Shown here in pieces: positions 22,501-33,400 of a DNA stretch of 64,000 nucleotides. A program made the translations under genes and the position numbers. The stretch comes from Bicyclus anynana (lineage: Eukaryota; Arthropoda; Insecta; Lepidoptera; Nymphalidae), in contig NC_069086.1 of NCBI RefSeq assembly GCF_947172395.1, positions 9,580,501-9,644,500 of the forward strand. Reading direction: 5' to 3'. A model generated the notes under the pieces. It ran no database searches. It had not been told where the DNA came from and saw only the letters and a list, made by a program, of their open reading frames with translations. Position 1 is the first letter of the stretch. The number at the start of each line of letters is the position of its first letter.

Positions 22501-22940
22501 TCGAGAGCCAATAGGGTTGTCATATCAAATTTAATATAAATAATAATAATTTAGTACTTGGTAAAAGATTACTTTGGAATCCTAAATTGAAAATTGCGTA
22601 TTTTCAAAAACACTGCCAGCCATTTTGTGACATCATAGTGCATCGAAATAACTACCTGTTTTATATACCTACTTGTGTATGTTGAAAATATTATCATAAA
22701 TAACCAGTAGCGTGCACATCATAGATGCAAAAATGCATTGCCTACCCTGAAGACTCATTACGAACCTGTATTGGAACAGAAATTTTTCATTTTGTTCAAT
22801 TTGTATGTGTAATGCCTAGCCTAGTTAAAAACCTTATGCACGCCACTGCATATATCCATACTAGTCTTATTGAATTAGTCGTATTATCGTTTCAGACGAG
22901 CAAAGCAGCGACTTACGCATCAACAGATCCAGAATCTTAG
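7563..22940 (+). CDS. Nup358: Nucleoporin Nup358 / RanBP2, complete 12-exon gene
   Basis: Nup358 forms the cytoplasmic filaments of the nuclear pore, binds RanGTP and the SUMO-RanGAP/Ubc9 machinery, and supports export-complex disassembly. Exons: 7563-7631, 7716-7941, 9080-14535, 14706-14845, 14922-16546, 16895-17103, 17639-17779, 18118-18312, 19421-19795, 21297-21509, 22230-22352, 22896-22940. They add up to 2939 codons with every phase matching. The start MYRNKKDVDKHVESL matches the RanBP2 N-terminus and is followed by TPR-like helices. A coiled coil lies near residues 720-830. Ran-binding domains start near 1226, 1487, 1906 and 2548 (each with EED/EEN and KERG motifs and RFK). Two RanBP2 zinc fingers (GDKFKPKPGSW, C-x2-C-x10-C-x2-C) lie near 1651 and 1706. 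An internal-repeat motif (SEEKQMAKDLMLPEHFFTYK) is near 2056 and an FG heptad array near 2261-2340. There is an acidic tail and no cyclophilin domain. The intron after 19795 has a GC donor. Confidence 0.94.
8225..8800 (+). pseudogene. Decayed LINE fragment, restriction-like endonuclease end
   Basis: A broken plus-strand frame reads HIVSGCSHLANGEYLHRN, then LYWDQSIITESYVVANRPDI, IVDITVPHDNNENKEVSKYL and KAVTLEKAHIMRRFL, interrupted by several stops. The zinc-knuckle-like C..H, the PDI and IDxxxPxD blocks and the final AHIxR follow the C-terminal nuclease region of R4/Dong-type non-LTR retrotransposons as I know them. It lies in the second intron of Nup358 and cannot be functional. Confidence 0.65.
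12460..12870 (+). other. Nup358: Ran-binding domain 1 of Nup358
   Basis: Residues about 1226-1360: FKPIIPLPAEVKVTTGEEDE, then RAKLFRFDDKQWKERGIGEM, MRREQVHKICANH and CIRFKTAELGKEF. All the usual PH-fold landmarks for RanGTP binding are present. Confidence 0.9.
13240..13665 (+). other. Nup358: Ran-binding domain 2 of Nup358
   Basis: Residues about 1487-1627: FKPVVPLPALVNQKTGEEDE, KEWKERGLGNIKLL, MRREQIMKVCCNH and CLRFKTSQICDDF. Complete domain within the large third exon. Confidence 0.9.
13732..14000 (+). other. Nup358: Two RanBP2-type zinc fingers of Nup358
   Basis: Two near-identical units start GFGDKFKPKPGSWFC and GWGDKFKPKPGSWEC. Each has four cysteines spaced C-x2-C-x10-C-x2-C. Vertebrate RanBP2 has eight fingers; two is a reduced set, in keeping with insects. 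Confidence 0.9.
15811..16047 (+). repeat. 21-bp coding tandem repeat (FGENKS heptads) in Nup358
   Basis: About eleven tandem heptads of the form (V/I)FGENKS are encoded, each contributing an FG dipeptide. The later units alternate VFGENKS and IFGENKS, giving a 42-bp higher-order period. One unit reads IFRENKS, losing its FG. The opposite strand is open across the region, which is a by-product of the repeat and not a gene. Confidence 0.9.
16795..16885 (-). repeat. Interspersed repeat family A, minus fragment
   Basis: TTTGCATTGAATAAGCTCTG, ACTAAAGAACCGATTTGAAA and GTTAGAAAGTTATAAA match the minus-strand copies at 17810 and 62200. Located in a Nup358 intron just before the exon at 16895. Confidence 0.5.
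17183..17610 (+). repeat. Dispersed repeat R1, copy 1
   Basis: It shares with 23818-24160 and 63296-63632 a fixed order of words: TTGCAAAATAA, GATTATAAAATTTC, CGCACAAATAACAAAGATA, CCATACAAATCTAACGAT, CGACGTCATT, CGTACCATTTTGTAT, GGCAGCGCCGCAAATCT and TCCCTGTAGCTC. No open frame is shared. Family unknown to me. Confidence 0.7.
17810..17960 (-). repeat. Interspersed repeat family A, minus copy
   Basis: ATTGTTTGCATTGAATAGAC, a weak TTGATTTCAA segment and AACTACATTATTAGCGAG follow the family-A order in reverse. Lies in a Nup358 intron. Confidence 0.5.
18372..18700. mobile_element. Mariner-like MITE with CAGGGTGCTCGGG terminal repeats, copy 2
   Basis: Starts CGGGGTGCTCGGGAGTATTT and ends AAATACTCCCGAGCACCCTG, flanked by TA (370-371, 701-702). 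The right 30 bp equals the inverse of the left 30 bp of the copy at 6374-6736. Lies in the Nup358 intron before exon 9. Confidence 0.8.
19545..19615 (+). repeat. Coding minisatellite (VAS repeats) in Nup358 exon 9
   Basis: Imperfect 9-bp units of the form GTCAGTCGCGTC encode a run of Val-Ala-Ser triplets. They lie between the fourth Ran-binding domain and the acidic tail. Confidence 0.85.
20142..20462 (+). mobile_element. tRNA-derived SINE, type 1, full length
   Basis: Head GAGCCGATAGCCCAGTGG (A box) and GTAGGTTCGAATCC (B box), then body words ATCACGTGTCTCAAACGGTG, CGTGAGGAAACC, TCTGCCAATCCGCATTA and GTGGACTATTGGCCTAACC, ending in GATGAT repeats. Matching copies are at 31969-32262 and, rearranged, 58618-58880. 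Confidence 0.85.
20958..21238. mobile_element. 281-bp foldback MITE (mariner-like), copy 1
   Basis: Terminal CTAAAGCCA pairs with TGGCTTTAG and the interior AAATGAGGGTA and CTAGTCATTTCA pair with TGAAATGACATG and TACCTTCATTT. The whole unit can fold into a hairpin. Preceded by TA. Same 281-bp length as 53750-54030. Confidence 0.75.
21571..21892 (+). pseudogene. Two decayed tandem copies of Nup358 exon 10
   Basis: From 21571 to 21776 the sequence repeats exon 10 (21297-21509) and the start of its intron. It carries a one-base insertion (GACGGGTGGTGAGG) and an in-frame TAG in CACGTGTAGGTGTCC, so it cannot be used. A third, shorter copy runs 21833-21892 (GACGAGGAGGAGGAGGACTC, TACTACCCGTGCAGG), then stops at TAATGA. 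The intronic words GTACGTAACTA and GTTGGTTGGCGT are duplicated too, so the unit of duplication was exon plus intron. Confidence 0.85.
22705..22848. mobile_element. Short hAT-like MITE (CAGTGGCGTG family)
   Basis: Starts CAGTAGCGTGCA and ends TGCACGCCACTG. Flanking octamers agree at about five of eight positions, so any duplication is decayed. Lies in the last Nup358 intron. Confidence 0.6.
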
Positions 22941-23815
22941 ACATACATGTTTTTAATTAATATCTTTTAGTTGACTATTTTTTGCTGATGTTTAGTTACT
23001 AGTTATGTTATTGTAACGAATGGTATCGTGGTTTGTGTCTTGTCTCGTAGACTGGGAAACGTCTGTTAGAATGGATGTTTATTATCTTTTGTATCTTTAA
23101 TGCTAAGTCAACTGGAGATGTGAAATTTTATAGTGATTCCATTCATAACTAATTAAATTAAATATTTATGTCAGCCTGACATACTACATAATTTATAATT
23201 ACTGGTATAATTAATTCAAAAATATGTTAATTGGATTAAATCAATTAATGTAATTTTATTATCATTGTAAACTGTACCAGTGCAACAATTATGTTGAAAT
23301 TTCATTATAATTTGTCAGTAAACCCACCTGGATAAGTTGAATTATGGACATCATTAAAATTATCACAAAAAAGTAATCATAAATCAGTGTAAATTAAACT
23401 TCACGTGATAATATACTTAATTCATATTGTAAAATTTTAAATGTAAACCCAACTACAAAATTATTCAATGAAAGTATTTGACAGTAAATGGAATTTGTAA
23501 TATATTTCAGTATCTATTTGTTCCAAGAAATATTCCAGGATTTCATAGTATAGACATTTATGAATACATTTTTGTATATTTACCAGTACTTGCCACTAAC
23601 TGAAAAGAACTGTTAAGATACAAATCAAAAAAATACATAGTGGATATTTTCGAGATATAATCTGTATTTTATCTAACAAGTAATTGTAAATTTTCTTACA
23701 CTTTAAGTGAATCATTATAATACACATGCATGCTTGTAATAGGGATGATGACTAGGTTTGAATATATTGTTTTATATGAGACATTTAGGTAGGTAAGTTA
23801 AAATTACCTAATTTA
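22941..23815 (+). other. Probable Nup358 3' UTR and flanking DNA
   Basis: No coding signal. AT-rich. The first clear AATAAA in this direction is at 23851, but it falls inside repeat R1, so the true poly(A) site is uncertain. Confidence 0.4.
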
Positions 23816-23817
23816 TA

Positions 23818-24160
23818 CGTAAAAAGCAAAGATTGTCTGGATGTTTGCAAAATAAATAAGATTATAAAATTTCTAAATATATTAAAACATTTTTCATTAT
23901 ATAAACTATAAACATAAGCGCACAAATAACAAAGATAGTTTGAACACCCATACAAATGTAATGATCATTATGATCGACGACGTCATTAATTCGTGCCATT
24001 TTGTATGGGGCGCTTTTAGGGATTCGTGGCAGTGCCGCGAATGTAAGGTCATCCCTTTAAATCCCTGTAGCTCCGAAAGTAATGATTGCTTTATTATAAG
24101 CATACTCTTAATTTATATACTCGTACAATTTAAAAAACTGTTATCATCCCTGTTGTCTTA
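23818..24160 (+). repeat. Dispersed repeat R1, copy 2
   Basis: Same word order as 17183-17610: GATTATAAAATTTC, GCGCACAAATAACAAAGATA, CGACGTCATTAATTCGTGCC, GGCAGTGCCGCGAATGT and TCCCTGTAGCTCCGAAAGTA. Confidence 0.7.
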
Positions 24161-24169
24161 ATTAACGCA

Positions 24170-25180
24170 GGATGCCATTTGCAGTGCGTGCGATATTATG
24201 TTCACTTTATTTGAATCTAAATAATTTTTTTAGACAACAATAAGTATATTAATTTTGTGAAAAGCTTTCTTCATTGTTTTATTATTTAAATGTATGATCA
24301 ATGTTGGTTTTACATTCAAAGGTCACGGAAAAGTGAATTTATTATTATATTTTTTTGTGAATTTCACACAAAATAGAAACTAGAAAGCGAGTTTCTTATA
24401 TACTATTATATATTCTTATAACCATAAAAAATATGACATCAATTCACACAATGTCATAATACACAATAGTTAATATAATTATTTTTGTGTTTTAAATTAG
24501 AATCATTTGATTTAAAATGTACCTGGTCTCATGTATAGAAAACTTAACCGAGTCTTGTTCGTAGTTCGCCCAGTGTAGTATACACCAAACTTTTGTTCGC
24601 TCTGACATTGCAATACACCGAATTAAGCAGCTATTAGAACCCTGCTGATTACACAGTATGTAGGTTTAACATGCTACCTACGACATTCTCGGGAAGAGAA
24701 AAAGACAGTCTACCAATGGCGATCGTTCCGCAAATATCGATATCTCTTTCGTCCTATCGCAAAGAAAGTGAAAGATCGGGTCCGGTTCGACGCTATTGGT
24801 CTACATTATGTCATTTTGTCTTCACGAAATTTATGTCTTGCATCACATGTTAGGGGTAATCGTTATGTGATTTGTCTATAATTCAATATATTGGTTTGTG
24901 GTGGAGTGTACAACATCGAATTGTGCTATATTCCAGATTCCATAGCTTGCGATAGGATCGGGGAGACAACATACAACATCGAATTGTGCTATATTCCATT
25001 GTATTGTTTTAACCAGTGGCTACTTTAAGTGATAGTGTGTAAGGCTATCACGTGAAATTTAAAATTATGTTCAACACTTTATTTTTTGTTATGTAAAATC
25101 AGAACTCGCAGTATAATCGTAATCAAAAATATTAGAGTATCATATAATCGGTCAAAATTACTTAAATTGATGTCCTTTAG
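24170..25180. other. Intergenic DNA between Nup358 and HAP2
   Basis: No gene supported. A 27-bp segment (ACATCGAATTGTGCTATATT core) is present at about 24912 and again at about 24973, separated by a CCATAGCTTGCGATAGGATC fragment that recurs at 25783. Confidence 0.4.
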
Positions 25181-25181
25181 G

Positions 25182-25264
25182 GTTCATTTACACGAGCGGC
25201 CACTCTTCCGACGACCGCAGTCGACGGCAGTCGTCGGTAGCAGCTGCCACTCGTGTTAATGAAC
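25182..25264. repeat. Compound palindrome
   Basis: Outer arms GTTCATTTACACGAGCGGC and GCTGCCACTCGTGTTAATGA pair, and the centre CCGACGACCGCAG/GGCAGTCGTCGG forms a second palindrome around GTCGAC. The GC-rich stem stands out in an AT-rich background. Probably a small foldback element. Confidence 0.75.
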
Positions 25265-27480
25265 ACTTAGTCAAAACTAGTTACGGCAGTATCGATTTCG
25301 TCATAAACATACGTCGAAAAATTCTCAAAATGTTATCGCCTCAGGTAGGTATATAAAAAGCTTTTATTTTTATGACTTCTAAATTCAGGGAGGCTAGTTT
25401 AGCAATGTAGAGGAATATTTTTTAAAAATTTGTCTATGAAGTAATGTAGTAATTCATTTACACAACAGACAAAGGCCTCGTAAGGCCGCCGGTTTACCAT
25501 TTATTTTGTAATAAATCATTAAATGAACATCATCTTCAACATTAATCAACATTGTAGATTGTATTGTGATTAGAAAGAAAAGAGATCTGATCAATATGAT
25601 ATAGGTTTTCCTTTAAAAGGATCTTAAGTGAGTGCTTTTCTAGTTATTAATGTAATTTAAGTAAATGCTCGGGTTCATATGCAACATGCCACAACCACGC
25701 GGGCCACGTGTTAAAATAAAACAAATCTTAGTATGTTGTGTGCGTAAAATTGCGGTATAAGTATGGACAGGTAGGTACAGGACTCCATAGCTTGCGATAG
25801 GATCGGGGAGCGGGATGCGGGATGCAAGGGAGACCACAGGTGACGTGGGGGGGGGGGGGGTCGTATAAAATACTATCTATTTCCTTGACTACTTATGTGA
25901 AAATGACATAATTTGAGTATAGCTGCCCCCCCTAGATAGAATCCTGGCTACGCCCATGCACTAAGTAAGACTGATACAAAGAAATGCTTTAGCTAGGCGT
26001 CGCGTGGTGTATGATGGCTTATTGTCTTATGGAATCCCGGTTGTGACCATTGGTTTATTGAAATTGATCAGGTCTTTTTCTGTTAAACGTAAGAGCGAGT
26101 CATACTTTATATTGTATTCATTAGTAGTTATTTATTTAAAAAAAAATATTGAATTGTGATTTAATATTTAATGAAAAGATATTTGATAATAATAATATCA
26201 TTGAATTGAAAAAAAAACTAATGAACGCAGTATTGTGACGTAAATATAAAGGGTGAAGGGAGTTGAGCCTGAATCACATAATTATTTTATAGTATAGAAA
26301 ATATTTATTTCGTGTGAAAATTCATACGCATCGATTTACAATTTCTCGTACGTAGGCATGTTTATTGATATGATATTGATCTATGCATAAAAACGCAAAT
26401 TTTATGTGATTCAGGTGTTAGGGTGCGTTTCCACTCAAGCGGCGACAACAGTCTAATATTGAAATTAATCATGATTTTTTGCACTGTTGTCTTGTAAACT
26501 TATTTTGTTCGTTTATTTCTTATGATTGGCAATGGCTATTTTTTCACGTTTTTATGGCATTCACAATCAAAGTAGCGTTTAAAACACATCATCTATCATT
26601 TAGTCGCATGCAGAACGAAAGGCACCCTATGCGATCCTATTTTGAACTAGTTGCACATATGAAAATGTAATGCTAGGACTTGCTAGGATTTCTTCTCTGT
26701 TAGATCCGATAATGTAAATCAGCTTATAAATAAAATGTTGTATTTATATGGTTTTGTTTCTATTCATACACTTCCTACTAATAAAAAGAAATAGGTACTG
26801 CAGTATTTGTAACTAATAAACGCCCTATGTACCTACTTCTCCTCCCCGCGGGAATACGGGGATAAAATATCGCCTATGTTAGTCGGTGAAGGTATAGCTA
26901 TAAATAGGTAAAAGAATTTTCAAAATCGTTTACTAGAACCAGATATTACTATATTTTCATAAGTACATCAATCATAGATACCATAGATAATAACTTTAAA
27001 TAGTTAAAAAAACTAAAAACACGTTTTTAGCACGCACCAAAAATTACAAATATTGGATTTACGTCACTTGACTATTTTTATCATATTCCTGACAGCAAAT
27101 CCTTTCATTTGATATCCATAACATGGGGGTGGAATTCAAACAGTCCGCCATCATAGGGAGGCCGCCATATTGGATTTGTAATGACGTTTCTTAGTTAGTC
27201 ATGTATTGTCATCAGAAGACAGAGCGTGTGCAAAATTTCACCCAAATCAAAAACCGGGAAGTGGGTAAAATTGAGATGCCAAGATTTTCTTACATGTTAC
27301 AAGTGAAGCTAATCTATAGCGTGTAATAAAATTCAATAATACTTAATTATGCAGAATGGATCAATAATAATCTGTGAATCTCTTATTTATGTATCATCTA
27401 TGGTGTAATCCGTGACATTAAAGGAAAAATCATCTGAAAATACGTGAAAAATTCATTTGACTAATAACAAATTAATATAC
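25265..27480. other. Intergenic DNA upstream of HAP2
   Basis: Contains a 14-base G run at about 25847, a transposon remnant ending TGGCTACGCCCATG near 25965 (related to 55417-55673), a family-A fragment at 26838-26950, and AT-rich sequence. No exon is supported. It must include the HAP2 promoter. Confidence 0.4.
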
Positions 27481-27488
27481 TTGACAAA

Positions 27489-30400
27489 ATGAAAAGTAAG
27501 TAAATAGGTATACATAAGTCCTGCCTATTCTTTATGCTGGTCTTTAATTCTTACTTCTGTGAGACTGTTGATTTCAGAGTTTCTACTATGGATGTTATTT
27601 AAATTAACATATACGCTCGAAGTGGATAAGCCGGACTTGATACAAAACCGAAATTCCCAGTTGGGTGTTCGAGCTGTGGTTATCCAATGCGATGTACCGG
27701 TAAGTGCTGAAACTTGTTGTAAACTTTTTTATTTTTTATTCAATTCAATATTTTTCAAAATTTTATACTAACCTATTTTTAAACATATTATGTAACTTGA
27801 AAAATGAAGGACTTTCTATACTTTATAAAACTTTTGATAGAAACTTTCAACCCCAATTTCCCCTCTTTTGATTTTTTTTCGCGACAAAATTCAAACAGTA
27901 GTTTCAGTGTGATGCCCGGTCAACAAAAATCACGGACAGACAGACTAAAAACCGGACAAGTGCGTGTCCGTGTCGTGTAGGGTTCCATAGATTAAGATAC
28001 CACTTTAATCCCAATAACAACGGAATTAGTAGGTATGCAATTTTCGATTTTCAATTACGTTCGTGAAGGGATTAAAGTGCTGACACACACTTGGTGGCCG
28101 GTATTTTTATAATAACTTGTACAATTCATGTTAATACCACTCGTACTTGAGGAACTCGTAATACGGTATATTTAAAGGAAGAAGAATTTCCATCAGACAG
28201 CGATTCACTACGTTTTCAAAGAGAGGAGCTATTCAAACACAACGCTTTGCAAGACTGCAAGCAGAAATTGGCAATCACTATCAAAATGTCGAGTGACCCA
28301 ACCGTTAGTACCAAAAAACAAACTTAATACACATTAGATTATGAACTAAAAGTAAGATTTTTTTTATCACCTACCTTCCTACAGAATACGCTGGGCCAAA
28401 CTTGTTATATTTATATATTATAACCACAAAGTGAGCATCATCATCCAAGTTGGCATTTTAATATTATGGCAACATCGTTTATGATATACTAAGAGGGTAG
28501 AAACACGGAAAACCGTCTCGTGTCGGGATTTGTCAACATTCAGTGATTCGTAGTTATAGGCATTTTATTCGTACTTACGGGAACGAGAACTACGCTGGTG
28601 AAACCGCGTGGCGGCTAGTTATCAATAATCTGTAAGTGATCGTTACAAAAAATTATAGGCCTGCCAGAGGCCGACTGGAGCGGCCGTACTTTAGTCTCCT
28701 ATATGAGGCCTAGACCTTGTAATGTGCCATTTAAATAGGCCGATAATGGCAATAAATTCTCATCTACTTCCTTCATCGTAAATCAACAGCAAGCCTCCGG
28801 AGATGAATATATTCCAATAGAACATGTTCTGGGAGTGAACAACAAGCGCATCCGTCTACTGAATCCTTACGTCTTACGGCTCCGGCGGAAAACACCATAT
28901 CAAGCGTACAAGTTAAAAAAAATCGACGTATGTTCTAAAGTTTTACAAGTTATGAGTAGATTTGACGTGAGATGTCGAAAGATGTTTATTATTGTTGTAT
29001 GTTTTCAAAATAGACGGTGAGAGGAGTGATTGCGGATATATTCGATAAAAACACATTTGGAGGTCGAAATAACAAAAGTGTAAGTGATTTTATTGACTTG
29101 TAAAGTAGGTAAATAAACATGTAAAACGTACAAATAATAATATAATAAACTAGCGAACGCCCGCGACTACGTCCGCCCTTAGACCTCCTTTATCCGGCCC
29201 TTTCTCTAAATCCGTTCTAAATCACGTGACTCCCCGCTCCGCTTACCGCTTTAAGGTTGCCAGTCCACCGAAGCGAAGTGTGGCAGCGGAGCCGAGAAAC
29301 GGAGAAATATTAACCAATAAGATTGCATAAAATCTCCGCCCCTCTTCAGTGGACAGGGACTTGCGAGCTAGTTTAAAAATTCATATAAAACCTGTAAGCA
29401 GAGCGGGAATCACGTCTGCAACTCGGCTTCGCATTACTTCCTCGCTTCTCGCAAATTCCTGTCCACTTAAGAGGAGCGGCCGCTGCCTTGATCTGATTCG
29501 GTGGACTGGCAGCTTAAAGGACGTCTACTATGTATCTTTAAGTCAAGCGGTTTTCGACATTTCGTGATGAGGTTTCGCTTTTCTAAATACGACTACGGAG
29601 TTCAAAGGGGCAGCTGGATAGTAAGTATCTATAGCATAAAATTCAGTGGCGTAGCGTGCCTTGGAGGGGCCCTGTATCAAAATTTGGCGAGGTAAAAATT
29701 TCTTACCAAGGAAACAAAAATGCTTACTTAAAATAAATACGTCAGTGACTTAACCTATGTAGGATGACTACCTAGGACTCTTTTTTCCTGGTTTAACCAG
29801 GAAAAAAACAAATTGCTTTTTTGACTTTTCTCATTTCTGAAGTAAAACTCTGTAGGCAGATTTTTTATTTTATTTTCCGGGAAGTACCACATTCAGTGAG
29901 ATTATGGATTTAATTTTACTAATGTTTGCTTTTTATACGTAAGGGGCCCCTGTAGTCCGGGGGCCCCGTATCATTGATATGGCTGATACGGCAGTAGCTA
30001 CGCCCCTGATAAAATTGCACGTTTTTCAGAAACGAATGCGTCGTGATTCACCATCCGCAAGTCTAAGGGATGAAGAAGACTGGTCAGCCAATTTTGTTTT
30101 TGGTCCCTCATTTAAACTCGATCACGGTCACGGCAGCGGCCGACAAAGTTATTCAGTTAAATTACAGGAACTGAAACATCCGGCACACAAAACTACAAAA
30201 AATACAGACCTCTCTTCTGGTATTAATTATTTCGGTATTTATGCATCTATCTATGTCTATTTAATATTATAACTGTCGTACGCTCATTTAGCATTTGAAC
30301 TAATCTGTGGTACAGTAGTGTGTGCAGTGTATTTACAAAACGGAAGTCTTGGGTTCGAACCCCGGCTGGTCCGATTGATGTTTTCTTAATTGGTCCAGAT

Positions 30401-33400
30401 CTGACCCTACCGGCCAAGACGTACCGCCAAGCGATTTAGCGTTCTGGTACAATGTGTAGGCGGGTGGATTTTCATCCTACTCCTAACGAGTTAGCTCGCT
30501 TCCATCTTAGTTTATATCATCACTTACCATAAGGTGAGGTTGTAGTTAAGGGCTAACTTGGAGAGAATAAAAAAAAACAGTGTGTTGGGTCTTAGCTGGT
30601 TGAGTTGAGACTTTGAGTTGAGCAACAGCACAGAATACATATTACAAGTATGTATGTACAAGTATGTACAAATAATATACCTACTCGTAGGCTATCTTAA
30701 TCTACTTGACCCATCAACTAATTATTACTATAGAAAATGTATACAAGAAAAGATACAAAATAAAAAGCAATATTTCTATATTCCTAATATTATTTTGATA
30801 GCTCATCGCACGACGAGTTGCCAATCTGTTATGGGGCGCGGCAATCAATGAATATTTATTATTTACGCCATAATTACAATTACGTATACTCGTTATCACA
30901 ACTATCATCATTGAATATTTCCTTTTTGATCTTTTTTTCAATATGCACCATAGCATCGTTTTGTTGCGTTAGACTCTCTTGACCCTGGCCGGACAGGTAT
31001 TCTTCTGCTTCTATGATTACCGCGAATATTTTCTTCTTCACTTGAGTTTGCATCCACAGAGGCATTGTTTTGGTAGTCTGTAGTATACAGTTAAAGAACG
31101 ACTCTAGAGCTTCGCCCTCGTGACTTCTGTACTGATCACTTTTACATTCTATACATCTTTTTTTGGAAGCATTACCACTTACGAGTATGTTTTCAGCATT
31201 GTCTGTGGTTGATACATCTTGTTCAGAGTTTTTCACAAGACCACTCGAACTCGCCGGTGTTTCAAATTCTATGTTTTCTGTTATTCGGTATTTCATATGT
31301 GGTTCTAGGAACTGCATGGCTTTAGCGTACTTCCAAGTAGTAATTTGCGCTGGCAGTAGTTTATTTTTTCCAAGCTTTGCTCTCTTCAGAGCATCACGAT
31401 GGTTGTCGCGTAACTTCTTCCATTCTGTTTTTGCGACCTGTACTAAAAATGAAAATTGTTATTGGGTAGGTTCTTTTTCCGTAATAAATAAGGGACGACC
31501 GTGCCGTCTGCGTGAAATTCAGTTTTTCTCAAATCCCGCGTGAGCCATGAATACCGAGATAAAAAGTAGCATATAATATCTTATCAAATAACTTCATCTA
31601 TCTTTCAGTAAAAGTCCCATAAAAATCGGTTCAGCCGTTCCAGAGATTAGCCCGGACAAAAGACCGACAAAACAGTTTGTTTTTGTTTTAGAAGGCACCG
31701 AAATAGGGGAAACATGTTAAATCGTAATCCGTTTACCAAAAATCCGTTGCTTGGAAAACATTTTTCTGCTTTCCTGACGCTTTCTCAGTGCATTATTCTG
31801 TATTAAGTATTCTGCGTTTTCACACAACAATTTGCATGTCTCTAGGTACAACTTATCAGTGCAACCAAATCGTCTTTAGAAAATAAAATATCTTTATTTA
31901 AATGTTATTAGGTAGGTCTGTTAATATCAGTTAGGTACCTACCTAATCCAGCTAGTTAATTTCAGCTAGGTAGCCGTGATAGCCCAGTAGATATGACCTC
32001 TGCCTCCGATTCCGAAGGGTGTCGGTTCGAATCCGGTCCGGGGCATGCACCTCCAACTTTTCAGTTGTGTGCATTATAAGAAATTAAATATCACGTGTCT
32101 CAAACGGTGAAGAAAAATATCGTGAGGAAACCAGCATACCAGAGAATTATCTTAATTCTCTGCGTGTGTAAAGTCTGCCAATCCACATTGGGCCAGCGTG
32201 GTGGACTATTGGCCTAACCCCTCTCAAAATATGTGAGCCGAATATGGGTTGATGACGACCTACCTAATCATATACAGGCTTTGTACACATAGGTGTCTAC
32301 TGTCTACATAATTATGTATTTTATAATTTTAATAAAATCCTTTCAGTAGTTTTCCAAGATATATCGTCTCTCTCTTGATACTAATATAAATATTTTGTGA
32401 ATACCTATCACAAAATATTTATTACATTTATAAAAACTATTGCGTTATCAATTTTGTGTTTACCTACAGGAAAGAAAATACCAAAACTGGTAAACTATTA
32501 ATTAACATGACTTGCCTAGCTCTTATAATTGATAATTGCCTATGTACCTACCACTATTAATTGCCCAGAAGTAAATATGTATTGCCAACTTACTATTAGG
32601 TATGGAACTGTTGTTATATCTGTCTACCACACGCTGCCAAGCTTCGTCCTTGACATGCACCTCGCGATATTCGGGGTGCATCGGATTCCATAAACAGGGA
32701 TGCAATCGGACGCCTTCTATGAAAGTTTCCATTATTCAAAATGAGCACGACCTTTAAATCCCAATAACTTTTGCACTGTTTTGAATGAATCCATACAAAG
32801 TGGTACAATTGATTGTTTTAAAATATAAACTGTGAAGTCACTGGTGCATTTTTGTATGTAGTTAACGTGTCGATGTACAAAGCCTGTTCCACTCACTGGC
32901 CGTCGCGGTAGGTTCGGTGGGTGACCGGCCTCGCGCCGCCTCGCGCTGGCTCGCGCGTCCACGCTCTCCCCGGCCCCTCGTCATGCCGTCGTGCGGAACC
33001 GGTTTTTGTGGAACGTGATTGGAAAGTATGCACAATACAGACATATATGAATAGATATGAGTGCGGGCTAAAGATCGTTCTGTACCTCGGTAGATAGATC
33101 TAAGTGAAAAGGTAAAAACTCATGGGTAACTCATAGGTAACCTAACTGCTACGTTTATTAGCTTATAAGGTAGGTAATACTGCACAAAATGTAGCGAATA
33201 AATTATTTATTTACTGCTTCTGTATTTCAAAGTTCACTGTTCAATCACAGTTTCAGTGTTAGACAGTTATGATGCATTATTTAGGGGTAGGATACACAAA
33301 TCCTTCAAAGGCCGACAACGCCGTAGTCTGAATTGAATAGCCTCCGGTGCTGTAAGTAAATGGCAATCGTCAGTGGCTTAGACCATTAAAAAGAATGGTA

